Below are positions 13,305 through 13,666 of a DNA stretch of 13,666 nt, one piece after another (positions within the stretch are counted from its first letter, which is position 1; each line of letters opens with the position of its first letter). Position numbers and translations under genes: made by a program. A model generated the notes under the pieces. That model made no database searches and was not told where the DNA came from. It saw only the letters and a list, made by a program, of their open reading frames with translations. Source of the stretch: Erysipelotrichaceae bacterium (GTDB lineage Bacteria; Bacillota_I; Bacilli_A; Erysipelotrichales; Coprobacillaceae); contig JAJQDJ010000238.1 in assembly GCA_021202205.1 (NCBI GenBank), positions 1-13,666 of the forward strand. The letters are read 5' to 3'.

Positions 13305-13666
13305 ATAACAAAGATAATAAAGTTTATTGGCATTATACTTAAAAAAATCATTTATACAGTAAATAATAGTATGAAGTTTTATAAAATAAAAGAAGGTATC
13401 AAAAAGTATACATTTTGACAGTTAAGAAAGGAGAAAAGAATAAACTTATTGTGGTTTAGCTCTAATTCTTATTTCTTTTAATTTATTAAAGAAATAAAAG
13501 AAATCATGATTGAAAGAAACTACAACATATGACACTGATGTTAATGCATGGTATTAGCAGATAAGATTAAAAGATTTTATAATTTACGATGAGGTAAAAA
13601 TATATAATAATATAAAAACCTCATTTGCACCGTGTGCGTCATTAAAATAAAAAAACATTGATTTTA
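13305..13666. other. Gene-free, very AT-rich stretch with hairpins
   Basis: I see no reading frame with a ribosome binding site here. Visible structures are a perfect TTATTTCTTT / AAAGAAATAA inverted repeat near 13469-13498, ATGAGGT ... ACCTCAT flanking an ATATAATAATATA core near 13588-13625, and a compact GCAC-CGT-GTGC hairpin just behind it, followed by A-rich sequence. A consensus TTGACA (13415-13420) has no good -10 at the right distance, and an AAAGGAG at about 13426-13432 has no start codon behind it. A small RNA or the leader of a gene beyond the window is possible but not supported. Confidence 0.35.

Noticed and set aside
13450..13470. TAGCTCTAA resembling part of a type II CRISPR repeat or tracrRNA anti-repeat
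   Set aside because: It occurs once, with no repeated units, no spacers and no cas gene in view. A nine-base match is chance level in AT-rich DNA.

Overview
The window reads as chromosomal DNA of an AT-rich, low-GC Gram-positive bacterium (Firmicutes/Bacillota). The evidence is strong GGAGG-type ribosome binding sites, a glmS ribozyme, an ECF-type folate transporter subunit, a secreted NlpC/P60 wall hydrolase and a spoVA sporulation operon. TGA is a normal stop codon here, so the code is standard. Base composition and gene style suggest Erysipelotrichales/Coprobacillaceae, a group with both spore-forming and non-sporing genera. That placement is an inference.

Layout. (1) 1-2100, minus strand: glmS with a terminator behind it and a glmS self-cleaving ribozyme in its leader. 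(2) 2160-2735: a small nitroreductase, divergent from glmS. (3) 2821-6833: an ABC transporter made of a MacB/LolD-like ATPase and a 1103-residue FtsX-type permease whose large extracellular domain is coiled coil and carries a 22-residue repeat. (4) 6861-8487: a secreted NlpC/P60 peptidoglycan hydrolase with four Ig-like repeats and a 32-serine linker. It has a very good promoter preceded by a CTTAAG-N5-CTTAAG direct repeat typical of OmpR-family response regulators, and a strong terminator. (5) 8512-9476: an ECF folate transporter S component (FolT) behind a leader of about 200 nt that looks like the 3' scar of an IS200/IS605 (TnpB/omegaRNA) element. (6) 9475-10134, minus strand: two overlapping paralogous small proteins of unknown function. 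The downstream one is frameshifted exactly at an A AAA AAG slippery heptamer. (7) 10203-13193: a spoVAC-spoVAD-spoVAE-spoVAF operon in which every gene is broken. (8) 13230-13666: a terminator and then about 360 bases with no gene that I can support.

How it fits together. The vegetative genes in the first 9.4 kb are intact, including reading frames of 1.8 and 3.3 kb. The 3 kb spoVA block carries at least five separate lesions (frameshifts and nonsense codons), yet the residues between them remain recognisable. The simplest reading is recent loss of spore dipicolinate uptake/germination in a lineage that has stopped sporulating. Indel-type sequencing error is a weaker alternative, because at least one lesion is an in-frame stop and the neighbouring 9 kb is clean. 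The most interesting functional hypothesis is that the FtsEX-like ABC transporter (3) controls the wall hydrolase (4), with the hydrolase under envelope-stress two-component control.
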